In this document: positions 11,051 to 19,075 of the stretch, one piece after another
Layout: every line of letters starts with the position of its first letter
How positions within the stretch are numbered: the first letter of the stretch is position 1
NCBI GenBank assembly: GCA_002347565.1
Contig: DDXR01000025.1
Location: 1 to 64,000, forward strand
Length of the DNA: 64,000 bases
Reading direction: 5' to 3'
From: a bacterium UBP2_UBA2255
Lineage (GTDB): Bacteria; Edwardsbacteria; AC1; EtOH8
Position numbers and translations under genes: made by a program
The notes under the pieces: model-generated
Told to the model about the DNA's origin: nothing
Seen by the model: only the letters and a program-made list of their open reading frames with translations
Databases searched by the model: none

Positions 11051-11422
11051 TCATACGCTTCCCTTGTTTTGATGGTCGACGGCCCAGTCCAGCAGCAGCA
11101 AAGCCGCGATCAGGAACATCGGCCCGGCGATCAATAGGTATGGGAGAAGATCGCCTCGCCAGCGTCCATGGAACATGGCAATGAAGGCCGCTCCGGCCAA
11201 CGCATACAGCAGCACGCCGGCGAGGCGCCACCGCCAGGCGATCAGCAGCACCGCGGCCAGCGCGAACGACGGCACCAGGTGCATCAGCAGGGCCAGTGCG
11301 GTGCGCCAGAACCCCTGGCCCTGCCCGAACACGTCCAGCGCGAACAGGGCGACGAACAGCGGGAAGAGTAACCCCAGCACGCGCGGCGCCCAGTGCAGGA
11401 CGCCCCTCGATCGCTTTCCCAT
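11051..11422 (-). CDS. Small four-helix integral membrane protein
   Basis: A 123-residue protein of unknown function with a short basic N-terminus (MGKRSRG) and four hydrophobic segments at about 13-30, 41-62, 67-83 and 92-112, with few loops. The start is decided by a strong GGAGGG ribosome-binding site 5-6 bases upstream of ATG 11422; upstream in-frame codons run through the preceding terminator. It follows the cyclophilin gene but lies beyond that gene's terminator. No catalytic residues are recognisable. Confidence 0.72.
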   Translation of the reverse strand: MGKRSRGVLHWAPRVLGLLFPLFVALFALDVFGQGQGFWRTALALLMHLVPSFALAAVLLIAWRWRLAGVLLYALAGAAFIAMFHGRWRGDLLPYLLIAGPMFLIAALLLLDWAVDHQNKGSV

Positions 11423-11476
11423 GGTTCCCTCCGTTCGATGCTGTCGAATGGTACCACGGGACCGCACGAATAGCAA

Positions 11477-11508
11477 TGAAAAAGAGGCTGGTCCGACGGA
11501 CCAGCCTC
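11477..11508 (-). terminator. Rho-independent terminator of the cyclophilin gene
   Basis: A perfect 11-bp stem (11484-11494 with 11498-11508) and 3-base loop. On the minus strand it is followed by TTTTT. Confidence 0.85.
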
Positions 11509-11526
11509 CGCGTTGTTGATCCCGGT

Positions 11527-12162
11527 CTACTTGCCCTCGACGATGGTCACGCGCTTGATGGTGACGTTCTTGGTCGGCCGGTCGCGGGCGTCGCGCGGCT
11601 GCCTGGCGATGGCGTCCACCACGTCCATGCCCTTGACCACCTTGGCGAACGGGATGAAGCCCATGCCGTCCAGCCGGGCGCACTTGTCGTCCAGGTTGAT
11701 GAAGAACTGGGCGTCCGACTGGTCGGAGATCGGCACGGCCCGCGACGACGAGGCCATGCTGACCGTGCCGCGAAGATTCGATAGCCTGCGGGGCTCGGCG
11801 TCCATCCGCTCGCCGCCGAAGCCATCGTTGGTGGGGTCGGCGTCCTTGGAATTTGGGTCGCCGCCCTGGATCACGAAGCCCGGCACCAGCCGGTGGAACG
11901 TGGTCCCGTCGAACGCCTTGGCGGCCGCCTTGTTCATGAAGTTGAGGGCGGAGAGCGGCGCCTCCTTGACCTTGAGCTCCAGCACGATCTCTCCGAAGTC
12001 GGTGGCCAGCACGGCGCGGGGCTGGTTCAGCTTGGACATGTCGGCGGCGGCCGGCGCGTCCGCGGCCTGCGCCGGTTCCTGCTGCTTGGCAAGCTCCTCC
12101 TGCCTGCAGGATGTCAACACTGCCAGGGATGCCACGGCGGCGACCAGTATCATGCGTCTCAT
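11527..12162 (-). CDS. Cyclophilin-type peptidyl-prolyl isomerase, lipoprotein
   Basis: Exported folding catalyst for proline peptide bonds. The 211-residue product starts MRRMILVAAVASLAVLTSC, a lipoprotein signal peptide with the lipobox cysteine. The cyclophilin domain begins near residue 50 (RAVLATDFGEIVLELK) with FHRLVPGFVIQGGDP, SDAQFFINL and IPFAKVVKGMDVVDAI. The domain is the compact bacterial form. The start is supported by an AAGGGTGG-like ribosome site; a longer in-frame reading upstream lacks one. It lies downstream of tonB, separated by a hairpin at 12221-12251. Confidence 0.93.
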   Translation of the reverse strand: MRRMILVAAVASLAVLTSCRQEELAKQQEPAQAADAPAAADMSKLNQPRAVLATDFGEIVLELKVKEAPLSALNFMNKAAAKAFDGTTFHRLVPGFVIQGGDPNSKDADPTNDGFGGERMDAEPRRLSNLRGTVSMASSSRAVPISDQSDAQFFINLDDKCARLDGMGFIPFAKVVKGMDVVDAIARQPRDARDRPTKNVTIKRVTIVEGK

Positions 12163-12220
12163 CGTACCACCCTTCTGTCGTTTTGTTATGCCTTGGTGCT
12201 GGGGCTGCCCATCATGGGAA

Positions 12221-12251
12221 ATGCCCCGAATCATGCCTGATCTCGGGGCAT
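12221..12251 (-). terminator. Probable terminator of the exb/tonB operon
   Basis: ATGCCCCGA / TCGGGGCAT arms (12221-12229, 12243-12251) with an additional inner ATCA/TGAT pairing, just past the tonB stop. On the minus strand only TTT follows, so termination may be partial. Confidence 0.5.
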
Positions 12252-12273
12252 CCCCTGGAAATCGAGAATCCGG

Positions 12274-13074
12274 TCAGTTGAGCTTGAACACGAACGGCTG
12301 CATCACCCACACCCGGACCGGCTTGCCGCCCGGGGCGATGGCCGGGGTGAACAGCCATTTCTTGGCGGCCTCGATCGCCGCCTCGTCCAGCGAGGCGTTG
12401 CCTGAGCTGCGGGCGACGTCGGCCCGGATCACCCGGCCGTCGACGTCGATCAGCATCTGGACGTAGACCCGGCCCGCCGTGCCCAGGTTCTTGGCGATGT
12501 CGGGGTACACCGGCTCGACGCTCTTGATCACCTCGGGCGACTTGTCCACCGCCACGTAGGCGCTCTTGTCGGGTATCACCTCCTCGACCGTCAGGGAGGA
12601 GCCGCTGGACGCGTCGCTGGCCGCGCCGGCCGACATCGCGCCCAGTTCGCTCTGGGTGGCGGCGTCCTCGTTGGCCGCCTTGCTGTCCTCGACCGGTTTG
12701 GGGATGCCGACCGTCGGCGCGGCGCCCACGTTGCCGGCGGCCACCTTGGCCTGCTCCACGTCGGACCCGGTGAGCGACGGCGGGGCTCCCAGCATGCTGT
12801 AGGTGATGCGGACCATCGGCGCCTCCGGCACCGGCCGGCGGGCCTCGATGTATGCGTAGACCGCGAAGTACGTCATCACCGCCAGCACCAGTACCAGCGC
12901 CGACGACAGCGTCAGGAACATCGATTTCTTGAGGTTGAGCGGCAGCAGCACCTTGGACTGGGTGACGCCGAACCCGAGGTCGGCGTAGCGGCGCCCCTGC
13001 AGCACCACCACCGCCGCGGCGATCATCACGCCCACCAGCGTGCCGGCCACCGGCAGGAATAGCATCATGTCCAT
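12274..13074 (-). CDS. tonB: TonB-family energy transducer
   Basis: Periplasm-spanning protein that passes proton-motive energy from ExbB/ExbD to outer-membrane receptors. The 266-residue protein has membrane segments near 5-25 and 52-74, a low-complexity periplasmic linker and a C-terminal TonB domain (about 175-266) with EPVYPDIAKNLGTAGRVYVQ and DEAAIEAAKKWLFTPA. Two hydrophobic segments rather than one is less usual for TonB. It is the last gene of an exbB-exbD-exbD-tonB unit and begins one base after the preceding stop. Confidence 0.9.
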   Translation of the reverse strand: MDMMLFLPVAGTLVGVMIAAAVVVLQGRRYADLGFGVTQSKVLLPLNLKKSMFLTLSSALVLVLAVMTYFAVYAYIEARRPVPEAPMVRITYSMLGAPPSLTGSDVEQAKVAAGNVGAAPTVGIPKPVEDSKAANEDAATQSELGAMSAGAASDASSGSSLTVEEVIPDKSAYVAVDKSPEVIKSVEPVYPDIAKNLGTAGRVYVQMLIDVDGRVIRADVARSSGNASLDEAAIEAAKKWLFTPAIAPGGKPVRVWVMQPFVFKLN

Positions 13075-13075
13075 C

Positions 13076-13765
13076 TTACCTGCCCCCCCTTCCCGGGCCG
13101 GCCGCCGCCTTCTTCCTGGCGTCTTCGAGCTCCTTGAGGTCGTCCTTGGTCTGCTCGACGATGGCGAAGCGGGCGATCTGGTTCTGCTGGATCGCGTCCA
13201 TCACCGCCACCACATGGTCGTAAACCGACTCGCGGGCCACCTTGACCAGCACGGTCAAGCGGCAGATCTTCTCGTCGCGCACCTTGTCCATGCTGTCGCG
13301 CACCGCCTTGTCCACTCCCTTGGGCATGGCAGCGTAGCGCCTGAGGAAGTCCTCGCCCGATTCGTACAGCACCATGTTCTTGTCGTAGTGCGGCGGCTGC
13401 TTCTTGATGTTGTCGACCTTGGCCCGCAGCAGCAGGGCATCGAGGGAATCGACGACCACCGGCGCCGGCGGGCTGGCCTTGATGTTGCCCAGGTACTGCT
13501 GGATCGTCCCGTCGGCCATGATGTTGACGGTCAGCACATTGGATTCCGCCACCGGCTTGTTGGTGCCGGTATCGGGCGGGAGCGTGATCTCGATGGCCTG
13601 GGGTTCGCGCATCCGGGTGGTGGTCATGAAGAAGATCACCAGCAGGAAGCCGATGTCCACCATCGGGGTCATGTCCAGCACGATGTTGGGCTTGTTCTTG
13701 GGCCGGTGCAGGCCGTGGCCCTTTTTCCCGGTCGGTTGGGGTGCGCCGGCATCTAATCCGCCCAT
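13076..13765 (-). CDS. exbD: ExbD/TolR-family biopolymer transport protein (second copy)
   Basis: Proton-channel partner of ExbB. The 229-residue protein has the hallmark membrane helix with its functional aspartate, LDMTPMVDIGFLLVIFFM (about 29-46), and a periplasmic domain. Its N-terminal tail is longer and more basic than in the first copy. The gene starts 4 bp after the preceding exbD stop and ends just before tonB. Two divergent ExbD copies in tandem suggest a heteromeric channel, as seen in Bacteroidetes-type loci. Confidence 0.9.
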   Translation of the reverse strand: MGGLDAGAPQPTGKKGHGLHRPKNKPNIVLDMTPMVDIGFLLVIFFMTTTRMREPQAIEITLPPDTGTNKPVAESNVLTVNIMADGTIQQYLGNIKASPPAPVVVDSLDALLLRAKVDNIKKQPPHYDKNMVLYESGEDFLRRYAAMPKGVDKAVRDSMDKVRDEKICRLTVLVKVARESVYDHVVAVMDAIQQNQIARFAIVEQTKDDLKELEDARKKAAAGPGRGGR

Positions 13766-13769
13766 GGCG

Positions 13770-14546
13770 TCATCTCCCTTCCGCCGGAAGCTCGTCCGGC
13801 TTCGTCGTCGCCTTGAGGTTGGTCACCAGAGAGAACCTCAGCATGTTGACATCCTTCTTCTGCAGGATCGAGGTCAGATCCAGCATCTTTCCGGACTGGC
13901 ACTTCTTGTCCACCAGCAGCACCATCATCAGCCGGGGGTTGCGGATGCGCTCCTCGACCACGACCGTGCCGACCTGGTCCAGCGGCATCGGTTGCGACGC
14001 CTCGCGCCCGGTGGCGTACCACAGCACCATGCTGTCGATCCGGGCCACGTACTGCTCGGGCGTCAGCGCGGACAGCTCCTGCTTGGCCATTCGGGTGAGG
14101 AAGTTGTCCTTGCGGGCGCATTCCCGGGCGGCCAGCTCGGCCGACCGTCCCCGGTTCAACGGCTTGCTCGGGGCCTCGACGATATCCTTGATCAGCTCGG
14201 CCGAGACCATGGGCAGGTAGGTGTCGGTCATCCCCCGCAGGCCCTCGGCGGTCACGCCGGGCTGGGCCGAGGCTTGCCGGATGTTGTTGATCAGGGTCAG
14301 CATCGTGGTCGGCCCGATCGAGTCCGCCAGTTTCTTGGCGTGATCGGGATTGAGCACGTTGATCTGCATCACGTTGGCCTCGGGGACCTTGAACTCCGAC
14401 CGCGAATCGGGCAGCTGCACCTCCACCGTCGTTGGGGGCCGGGCGTGGTAGGTGGACATGAAGAAGATCACCAGCAGGAAGGCGATGTCAACCATCGGGG
14501 TCATGTCCAGGACGATCCTGGCCCGACGTTTCATCCTCGCCGCCAT
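13770..14546 (-). CDS. exbD: ExbD/TolR-family biopolymer transport protein (first copy)
   Basis: A 258-residue ExbD homologue with the single N-terminal helix LDMTPMVDIAFLLVIFFM (about 13-30), including the conserved Asp, and an enlarged periplasmic domain. It directly abuts exbB (no intergenic base) and is followed 4 bp later by the second exbD. Both ExbD copies exceed the usual length of about 140 residues. Confidence 0.9.
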   Translation of the reverse strand: MAARMKRRARIVLDMTPMVDIAFLLVIFFMSTYHARPPTTVEVQLPDSRSEFKVPEANVMQINVLNPDHAKKLADSIGPTTMLTLINNIRQASAQPGVTAEGLRGMTDTYLPMVSAELIKDIVEAPSKPLNRGRSAELAARECARKDNFLTRMAKQELSALTPEQYVARIDSMVLWYATGREASQPMPLDQVGTVVVEERIRNPRLMMVLLVDKKCQSGKMLDLTSILQKKDVNMLRFSLVTNLKATTKPDELPAEGR

Positions 14547-15368
14547 TTATTTTTCTCCTATGGTCAGCAGCTGCTGCATTTCGTACACCGCCTCGTCGGT
14601 GGCGTACTGGAACTGGGACACCTTGTTCATGAAGTAGTTGTTGGCCACGATGCCGCCGATGCCGTTGAACAGCCCGCCGGCGGTGTTGATCAGGGCCTCG
14701 GAAATGCCGCGCGCCAGCTGCGAGGCGTCGGGGGCGCCGGCGTGGGCCATGGCCTGGAAGGCGCGGATCATGCCGATGGTGGTGCCGGTCAGGCCGACCA
14801 TGGTGCCGATCGAGGCCACGGTGGTCAGCATGATCAGGTTGCGCTCCAGCAGCGGGGTCTCCAGCATGTTGGCCTCCTCGATGGCCCGTTGGACTTCGGC
14901 CGTCTTCTTGTCCGGCGTCAGGTTCTCGTTCTGGATGGCCAGGTATCGCTCCAGGCCGGCCCGCAGCACGTTGGCGGTCGATCCCTTCTGGGCGTTGCAG
15001 GCGGCGATGGCGCCGGTGAGGTTGCCGGCCCGCAGCAGCTCGCGGAACTCCTCCATGAAGACCGCCACCGGCTTGGCTCCCCGGGCCCGGCCGATGGTCA
15101 GGCTGCGCTCGATGACGTAGGTGATCAGCAGGATCAGCAGCAGGATCAGGGAGATCACCACCGGCCCGCCGGCCTGGATGTACTCGGGCAGGGTCTTGAA
15201 GATCACGAACGAGGCGACCAGGCCGATCACGTACAGCAGGAAGGTAATCAGGCCGACCTTCTTGGACAGCGCCAGCGCGATGCCGATGCCGGCGGCCAAG
15301 ACGGCGGGGAGAACTCCCATGATCAGTATCTTGACGATCATCGGGGCCTCAACGAGTCCTTTCAGCAT
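14547..15368 (-). CDS. exbB: ExbB/TolQ/MotA-family proton channel protein
   Basis: Inner-membrane channel subunit that powers TonB. The 273-residue protein has three main membrane regions, with the conserved TM2-TM3 block ending in GLTGTTIGMIRAFQAM, then EALINTAGGLFNGIGGIVANNYFM. It is the first gene of the exbB-exbD-exbD-tonB unit and has its own promoter at 15444-15472, so it can be expressed apart from the upstream TPR and pstS-like genes. Confidence 0.92.
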   Translation of the reverse strand: MLKGLVEAPMIVKILIMGVLPAVLAAGIGIALALSKKVGLITFLLYVIGLVASFVIFKTLPEYIQAGGPVVISLILLLILLITYVIERSLTIGRARGAKPVAVFMEEFRELLRAGNLTGAIAACNAQKGSTANVLRAGLERYLAIQNENLTPDKKTAEVQRAIEEANMLETPLLERNLIMLTTVASIGTMVGLTGTTIGMIRAFQAMAHAGAPDASQLARGISEALINTAGGLFNGIGGIVANNYFMNKVSQFQYATDEAVYEMQQLLTIGEK

Positions 15369-15443
15369 TGGGGTGCGTTCCTCCTCAAGTGGTTGTATGT
15401 TTGGTGGGTGGGTGAGTGTATCTCGCGGAAGAATCGGTGCGAT

Positions 15444-15472
15444 ATTATAGCCGATTGCCGTCCCGGGCGCAA
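15444..15472 (-). promoter_or_regulatory. Sigma-70-type promoter for exbB
   Basis: Minus-strand TTGCGC (15467-15472) and a perfect TATAAT (15444-15449), 17 bp apart, upstream of exbB. Confidence 0.6.
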
Positions 15473-15496
15473 CGTTTTTTTCTTTTTACGGCCGCG

Positions 15497-17008
15497 TCAG
15501 TCCCACTGCTCGATCCGGCGCCTGACCCCCAGCAGGTACTCCAGGTCGATCGCGATCTTGTTCTTGGGGTCGATCTTGAGGATGTCCTTGCACTCCAGCT
15601 TGGCCTTCTGGGTGTAGGGCCGGTCCTTGAACTTGTCGCCCACGAAGTAGTAGTGCTGGGCCAGGGCCTCCATCGGCCGGACGTCGCCGGGCCGCAGCCG
15701 CTTGGCCTCCAGGAAGCAGGCGATCGCCTGCAGGTAGAGGGACTTGACCGACGCCTTCTCCGCCGGCGTGACGGCCTTGACCCCCTGGGCCTTGAGCGAA
15801 AGGGAGTAGCCCATGTTGACCTGCGCGCCGTACGCCGTGGAGGGGTTGCGGGCGATCCGCTGCCTGAACCAGCCGATGGCCTCGTCGTACCTGCCCGCCA
15901 GGTAGTAGGCGGTGCCCATGTCGTACAGCACCTGGTCGGCCCGCGACGAGTCGAGGGAGCAGACCTCGTTGTAGCAGACGATGGCCGAGTCGAGCTGGGC
16001 CCGGGCGGCGGCGGTGTCCCTGGCCTCCTGGTAGGACTTGCCGACCTCGACGTGCATCTTGCCGGCTTCATACCAGCGGGCCGGATCGACCGGGGACAGC
16101 CTCAGCGCCTGGTTGAAGGCCTGCAGCGCGTAGGCGAACTGCCGGGTGTCTCGGTAGAGGGTGGCCAGCAGGTGCCAGGCGCCGTCGTTCTTCGTGTCCA
16201 GGTTGACGGATTTCACCGCCATGGCGGTGGCCTCGGGCAGCAGCGCTTCTTCGCGCTGCGACTGCAGCGCCTTGGCGTACATGAAGAAACCGGCCGCGTC
16301 CTTGGGGGCCAGCTGGGTGTAGCGCTTGAAGTACTCCGCCGCCTGGGTGTAGTCGCCCTTGGCGAAGTGGGCGTTCCCCAGGTCGAGGTTGGCCTCGGAC
16401 AGGTTGGGGTCGAGCTGCAGCGCCATGCGGTACTCGGCCATGGCCTCGTCCAGTTTGCGCTGGCGGTAGTAGAGGTTGGCCAGCCCGTTGTGGGCCGCGC
16501 CGTTGCCGGGGGCGATCTGCAGCGACTGCCGGAACAGCTGCCCGGCATCGTTCAGCATGCCCTTGTCGAGGTACACCTTGCCCAGCCGGTACATCAGGTC
16601 GGTGTTGTTGGGGGCCGCCCCCAGCAGCGCCTGAAAAATGGCCCCGGCCTCGTCCAGGTTGCCGCGCTTGTGGTAGGCGATGCCCAGCTGGCGCTCGGCG
16701 TCCGCGTATTTCAGCTCGCGGGCGATCTTCAGGCTGCCGACGGCCTCGTCGTACATGCCCCGGTCGAGGTAGAACTGGCCCAGCCGGTAGTTGGCCTCGG
16801 CCAGCACCTTGTCCTTGGCCTTCATCGCCGTGACCTGCCGCAGCAGGCCGATGGCCCGGTCGTAGTCGCCGCCCTGGTCGGCCTGGACCGCCTCCTGCAT
16901 GATCTCCTCTGGCTTCGGCTTCCCGGCCATCGAGGTTGTGGCGCAGCCGAACAGCAACGCGGCCGCCAGCAACGGCTGGATCAGGATCGCGGGGTGGAGT
17001 CGTTTCAT
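15497..17008 (-). CDS. TPR-repeat lipoprotein
   Basis: A 503-residue protein with a lipoprotein signal (PLLAAALLFGCATTS, cysteine about 22) followed by at least nine tetratricopeptide repeats, for example GSLKIARELKYADAERQLG and DPARWYEAGKMHVEVGKSY. It probably sits in the periplasm on a membrane and acts as a protein-binding scaffold. It lies between a PstS-like binding protein and exbB; this order is recurrent in Bacteroidetes-type TonB loci, where such TPR proteins accompany the energising complex. The partner is unknown. Confidence 0.87.
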   Translation of the reverse strand: MKRLHPAILIQPLLAAALLFGCATTSMAGKPKPEEIMQEAVQADQGGDYDRAIGLLRQVTAMKAKDKVLAEANYRLGQFYLDRGMYDEAVGSLKIARELKYADAERQLGIAYHKRGNLDEAGAIFQALLGAAPNNTDLMYRLGKVYLDKGMLNDAGQLFRQSLQIAPGNGAAHNGLANLYYRQRKLDEAMAEYRMALQLDPNLSEANLDLGNAHFAKGDYTQAAEYFKRYTQLAPKDAAGFFMYAKALQSQREEALLPEATAMAVKSVNLDTKNDGAWHLLATLYRDTRQFAYALQAFNQALRLSPVDPARWYEAGKMHVEVGKSYQEARDTAAARAQLDSAIVCYNEVCSLDSSRADQVLYDMGTAYYLAGRYDEAIGWFRQRIARNPSTAYGAQVNMGYSLSLKAQGVKAVTPAEKASVKSLYLQAIACFLEAKRLRPGDVRPMEALAQHYYFVGDKFKDRPYTQKAKLECKDILKIDPKNKIAIDLEYLLGVRRRIEQWD

Positions 17009-17051
17009 CGAGCGATACTCCCGTCAGCGTTTGTGGGCATGGAATGGGCGG

Positions 17052-18002
17052 TCAGGGCCTGATGACCACCGGCATGGTGGCCGGCACGAACCCCTGTTTG
17101 GCGACCAGGCGCTGCCCCTCGGCCGAGGACACGTAGGTGATGAAGCCGTGGGCCAGGCTGCCGCCGGCGGCCTCCCTTCGGTCCTCCACCGCCTGGTTGA
17201 CGTACAGGAACACGGGCCTGGTCAGGGGATAGGAGCCGTCGTTGATGGACTGCTGGTTGGGAAGCGCGAAACCGCTCGCTTCGGACAGCCCGACGGGAAC
17301 CGCCCTGATACCGGGTTCGGGTTCGGGCGGCCACTGGTCCCAGTTCCGGTAGAGGGCCGAGTACGAAACCAACCCGATGGCGTTGGGATGGGTCCGCACC
17401 GCCTCGACGATGTCGGCCGCGGTTGTGCAGGCGTGGGCGCGGCCACCGTACCGGCCGCCTGCCAGCACCACCTTGCGGAAGTGCTCGTAAGCGCCCAGGT
17501 TCGGAGCCGGCAGGGCCAGGTGGATGGCGCCGCCGCTGCCGCCGGCCTGCGGCCACGAGCCGATCCGCCCGCCGAAGATGCCCGCCAGCTGGGCGAAGGT
17601 GAGCTTGCGGACGCCGTTGGACCGGTTGACGATCACGGCCAGGCCGTCCAGCGCGATCCGGTACCCAACCGCCCGTCCGCCGTTGAGCGCGATGACCGAG
17701 TCCTCCGCCTGGGTGATCTCCCGCGACAGGACCGCGATCCGGGCCGAGCCGTCGTTGAGGGCGATGATGCCAGCGGTCGACCCGCCCCCGGCTACCGACA
17801 CCGACGCCTTCTGGTAAAGCGCATTGAACGCCTGGGCCTGGCGCAGCATCATCCTCAGCGCGCCGTCAGACCCCCTGACCGAGATGGCGCCTGCCGTGAC
17901 GCCCTCCTTGGGGCTGGACGGCTGCGGCCGGCAGGAGAACGAGGTCAGGGTCGCGGCCGCCAGCGCAGCCAAGAGAAACATCTTCTTCATCGCTGCCATC
18001 AT
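17052..18002 (-). CDS. PstS-like phosphate-type substrate-binding lipoprotein
   Basis: Periplasmic binding protein of the PstS family, 316 residues. It has a lipoprotein signal ending LTSFSC and the phosphate-loop-like GSDGAL and GGGSTAGIIAL segments; SREITQAEDSVIA and LDGLAVIVN are typical of the family. No pstC, pstA or pstB follows; the next genes are a TPR lipoprotein and exb/tonB, so it may serve the TonB system rather than an ABC importer. The start could be ATG 18002 or ATG 17990 (MKKMFLLAAL); the promoter lies so close that the first would give a nearly leaderless message. Confidence 0.85.
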   Translation of the reverse strand: MMAAMKKMFLLAALAAATLTSFSCRPQPSSPKEGVTAGAISVRGSDGALRMMLRQAQAFNALYQKASVSVAGGGSTAGIIALNDGSARIAVLSREITQAEDSVIALNGGRAVGYRIALDGLAVIVNRSNGVRKLTFAQLAGIFGGRIGSWPQAGGSGGAIHLALPAPNLGAYEHFRKVVLAGGRYGGRAHACTTAADIVEAVRTHPNAIGLVSYSALYRNWDQWPPEPEPGIRAVPVGLSEASGFALPNQQSINDGSYPLTRPVFLYVNQAVEDRREAAGGSLAHGFITYVSSAEGQRLVAKQGFVPATMPVVIRP

Positions 18003-18010
18003 GAATTTTA

Positions 18011-18039
18011 ATTATAAAGTTTTATTCCGGCAAAGTCAA
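18011..18039 (-). promoter_or_regulatory. Sigma-70-type promoter for the pstS-like operon
   Basis: Minus-strand TTGACT (18034-18039), 17-bp spacer, perfect TATAAT (18011-18016). The predicted start site is near 18004, only a couple of bases from the first possible start codon. Confidence 0.75.
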
Positions 18040-18112
18040 GAGGAAAAGGCGCTTTCGTCCCGCCGATCCGGGCGGACGGAAGCCGTTCGCCCGCAGCCGC
18101 CGGGCGTGACCC

Positions 18113-18409
18113 TCACCCCGGCCCGGCGAGCCCCGCCGCCCGGGCCGCCCATGGGATATTCCCTATGCTTTTGAATCCGGCTTCCGCCTTCCCCAGGCAG
18201 GCGCGGGCCTCGGGCGCTCGCCGGGTCAGCAGGAATTCTCCCAACCGGTACCTGGCCGTCGCGGTGTCGTAGGGATGGCCCAGCGATTCGGACAGAGCGG
18301 CCGCCCGGAATAGATCTCCGGCGTCTGGGGTGTCGCTGCCTTTAAACAGCTCGTGACACATCAGTTCTCCGAACCCGGACGAGTCGAAATTCTTTAGTAA
18401 GAAATCCAT
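18113..18409 (-). pseudogene. TPR gene remnant, C-terminal part
   Basis: A 98-codon frame whose middle and end (ALSESLGHPYDTATARYRLG, then EFLLTRRAPEARACLGKAEA) look like the last repeats of a long TPR or kinase-TPR protein of the type encoded at 5489-9205. The first 20 or so codons are unlike TPR sequence and AT-rich. There is no obvious ribosome site. A second TPR remnant lies about 320 bp upstream on the same strand. I read the pair as remains of one gene interrupted by the plus-strand peptide cassette between them; an independent small TPR protein is possible. Confidence 0.6.
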
Positions 18410-18459
18410 GAAAGACAGGAAAGAATATTATGAGTCAATTCGGTATGTTCCAAAGGTAT

Positions 18460-18487
18460 TGACAATTACTGCAGGATACACTATAAT
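18460..18487 (+). promoter_or_regulatory. Consensus sigma-70 promoter for the GG-motif peptide
   Basis: Plus-strand TTGACA (18460-18465) and TATAAT (18482-18487) with a 16-bp spacer: both hexamers match the consensus perfectly, one of the best promoters in the window. It points at the small open frame at 18548. Confidence 0.75.
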
Positions 18488-18547
18488 TTATAAGGGTAAA
18501 GGAAATACTTCAACAATCAACCACTCACTTCACTATGGGATGATCCG

Positions 18548-18652
18548 ATGATGAAAAAGCTGGGTCGGGAAGTGCTGCTCAAAATCAAGGGTGGCGAAGA
18601 AACAGGTGGCAACCACACTAATATTGGTGCCCCAGGCCATTTGATGGCTTAG
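18548..18652 (+). CDS. Putative secreted peptide precursor with double-glycine leader
   Basis: A 34-codon frame starting ATGATG. The first 16 residues, MMKKLGREVLLKIKGG, resemble double-glycine leader peptides (basic start, spaced hydrophobics, Ile-Lys-Gly-Gly). The remaining residues, EETGGNHTNIGAPGHLMA, are polar, glycine-rich and have no cysteine. A consensus promoter lies about 60 bp upstream and a hairpin with T-tract 19 bp downstream, so this is a complete transcription unit. The ribosome site is weak (GGGATGA). No peptidase-containing exporter or modifying enzyme is in the window. It lies, in opposite orientation, between two TPR gene remnants. Peptide signal or ribosomal natural product is inference. 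Confidence 0.55.
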   Translation: MMKKLGREVLLKIKGGEETGGNHTNIGAPGHLMA

Positions 18653-18670
18653 AAAAGATAAAGCATTTAT

Positions 18671-18706
18671 AAAGGCTCTGATAGTGCTATCGGGGCCTTT
18701 TTCTAT
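18671..18706 (+). terminator. Rho-independent terminator of the peptide gene
   Basis: A stem of about 12 bp including G-U pairs (AAGGCTCTGATA with TATCGGGGCCTT) and a short loop, followed by TTTTTCTATT on the plus strand. Confidence 0.8.
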
Positions 18707-18730
18707 TCTAAAAAATACGCAAAAAATCCA

Positions 18731-19021
18731 TCAATACCTGGTACCGCCCGCCTCGCGGAAGAGCAGCAGCGCGGCCTCGACCTCGCTTCGCATCAGCCGG
18801 TAATCGCCGGTGACGGCGTGGATGTCGCTGACCAGGATCCTGCAGCCCGCCGCCGCCGCCCTGTCCCCCTGCCGCACGGTGATGGCCAGCGCGCGGCGGG
18901 CGGCCGCCAGCGCCTCGTCGTTCCTGCCGATCAGGAAGAGGATCTTGGCGCGGCTGCGGTGGATGCCGGCGATGGCTCCAATGCCGATCCCGGCGCTGTC
19001 GAACGAACGGCAGCCCGTCAT
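18731..19021 (-). pseudogene. TPR gene remnant, internal part
   Basis: A 96-codon frame with clear TPR character (RNDEALAAARRALAITVRQG and SEVEAALLLFREAG) that stops abruptly after GGTRY where high-GC coding sequence gives way to AT-rich DNA. In-frame sequence upstream is closed by TGA shortly before the ATG, and the next gene ends at 19076, so the N-terminal part is missing. It has the same strand and style as the fragment at 18113-18409. Confidence 0.6.
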
Positions 19022-19075
19022 CGTGCCCGGTCAGGCGCCGCCGGCCTGCAGGGATGTACCCGGGCGGCGACCGGT

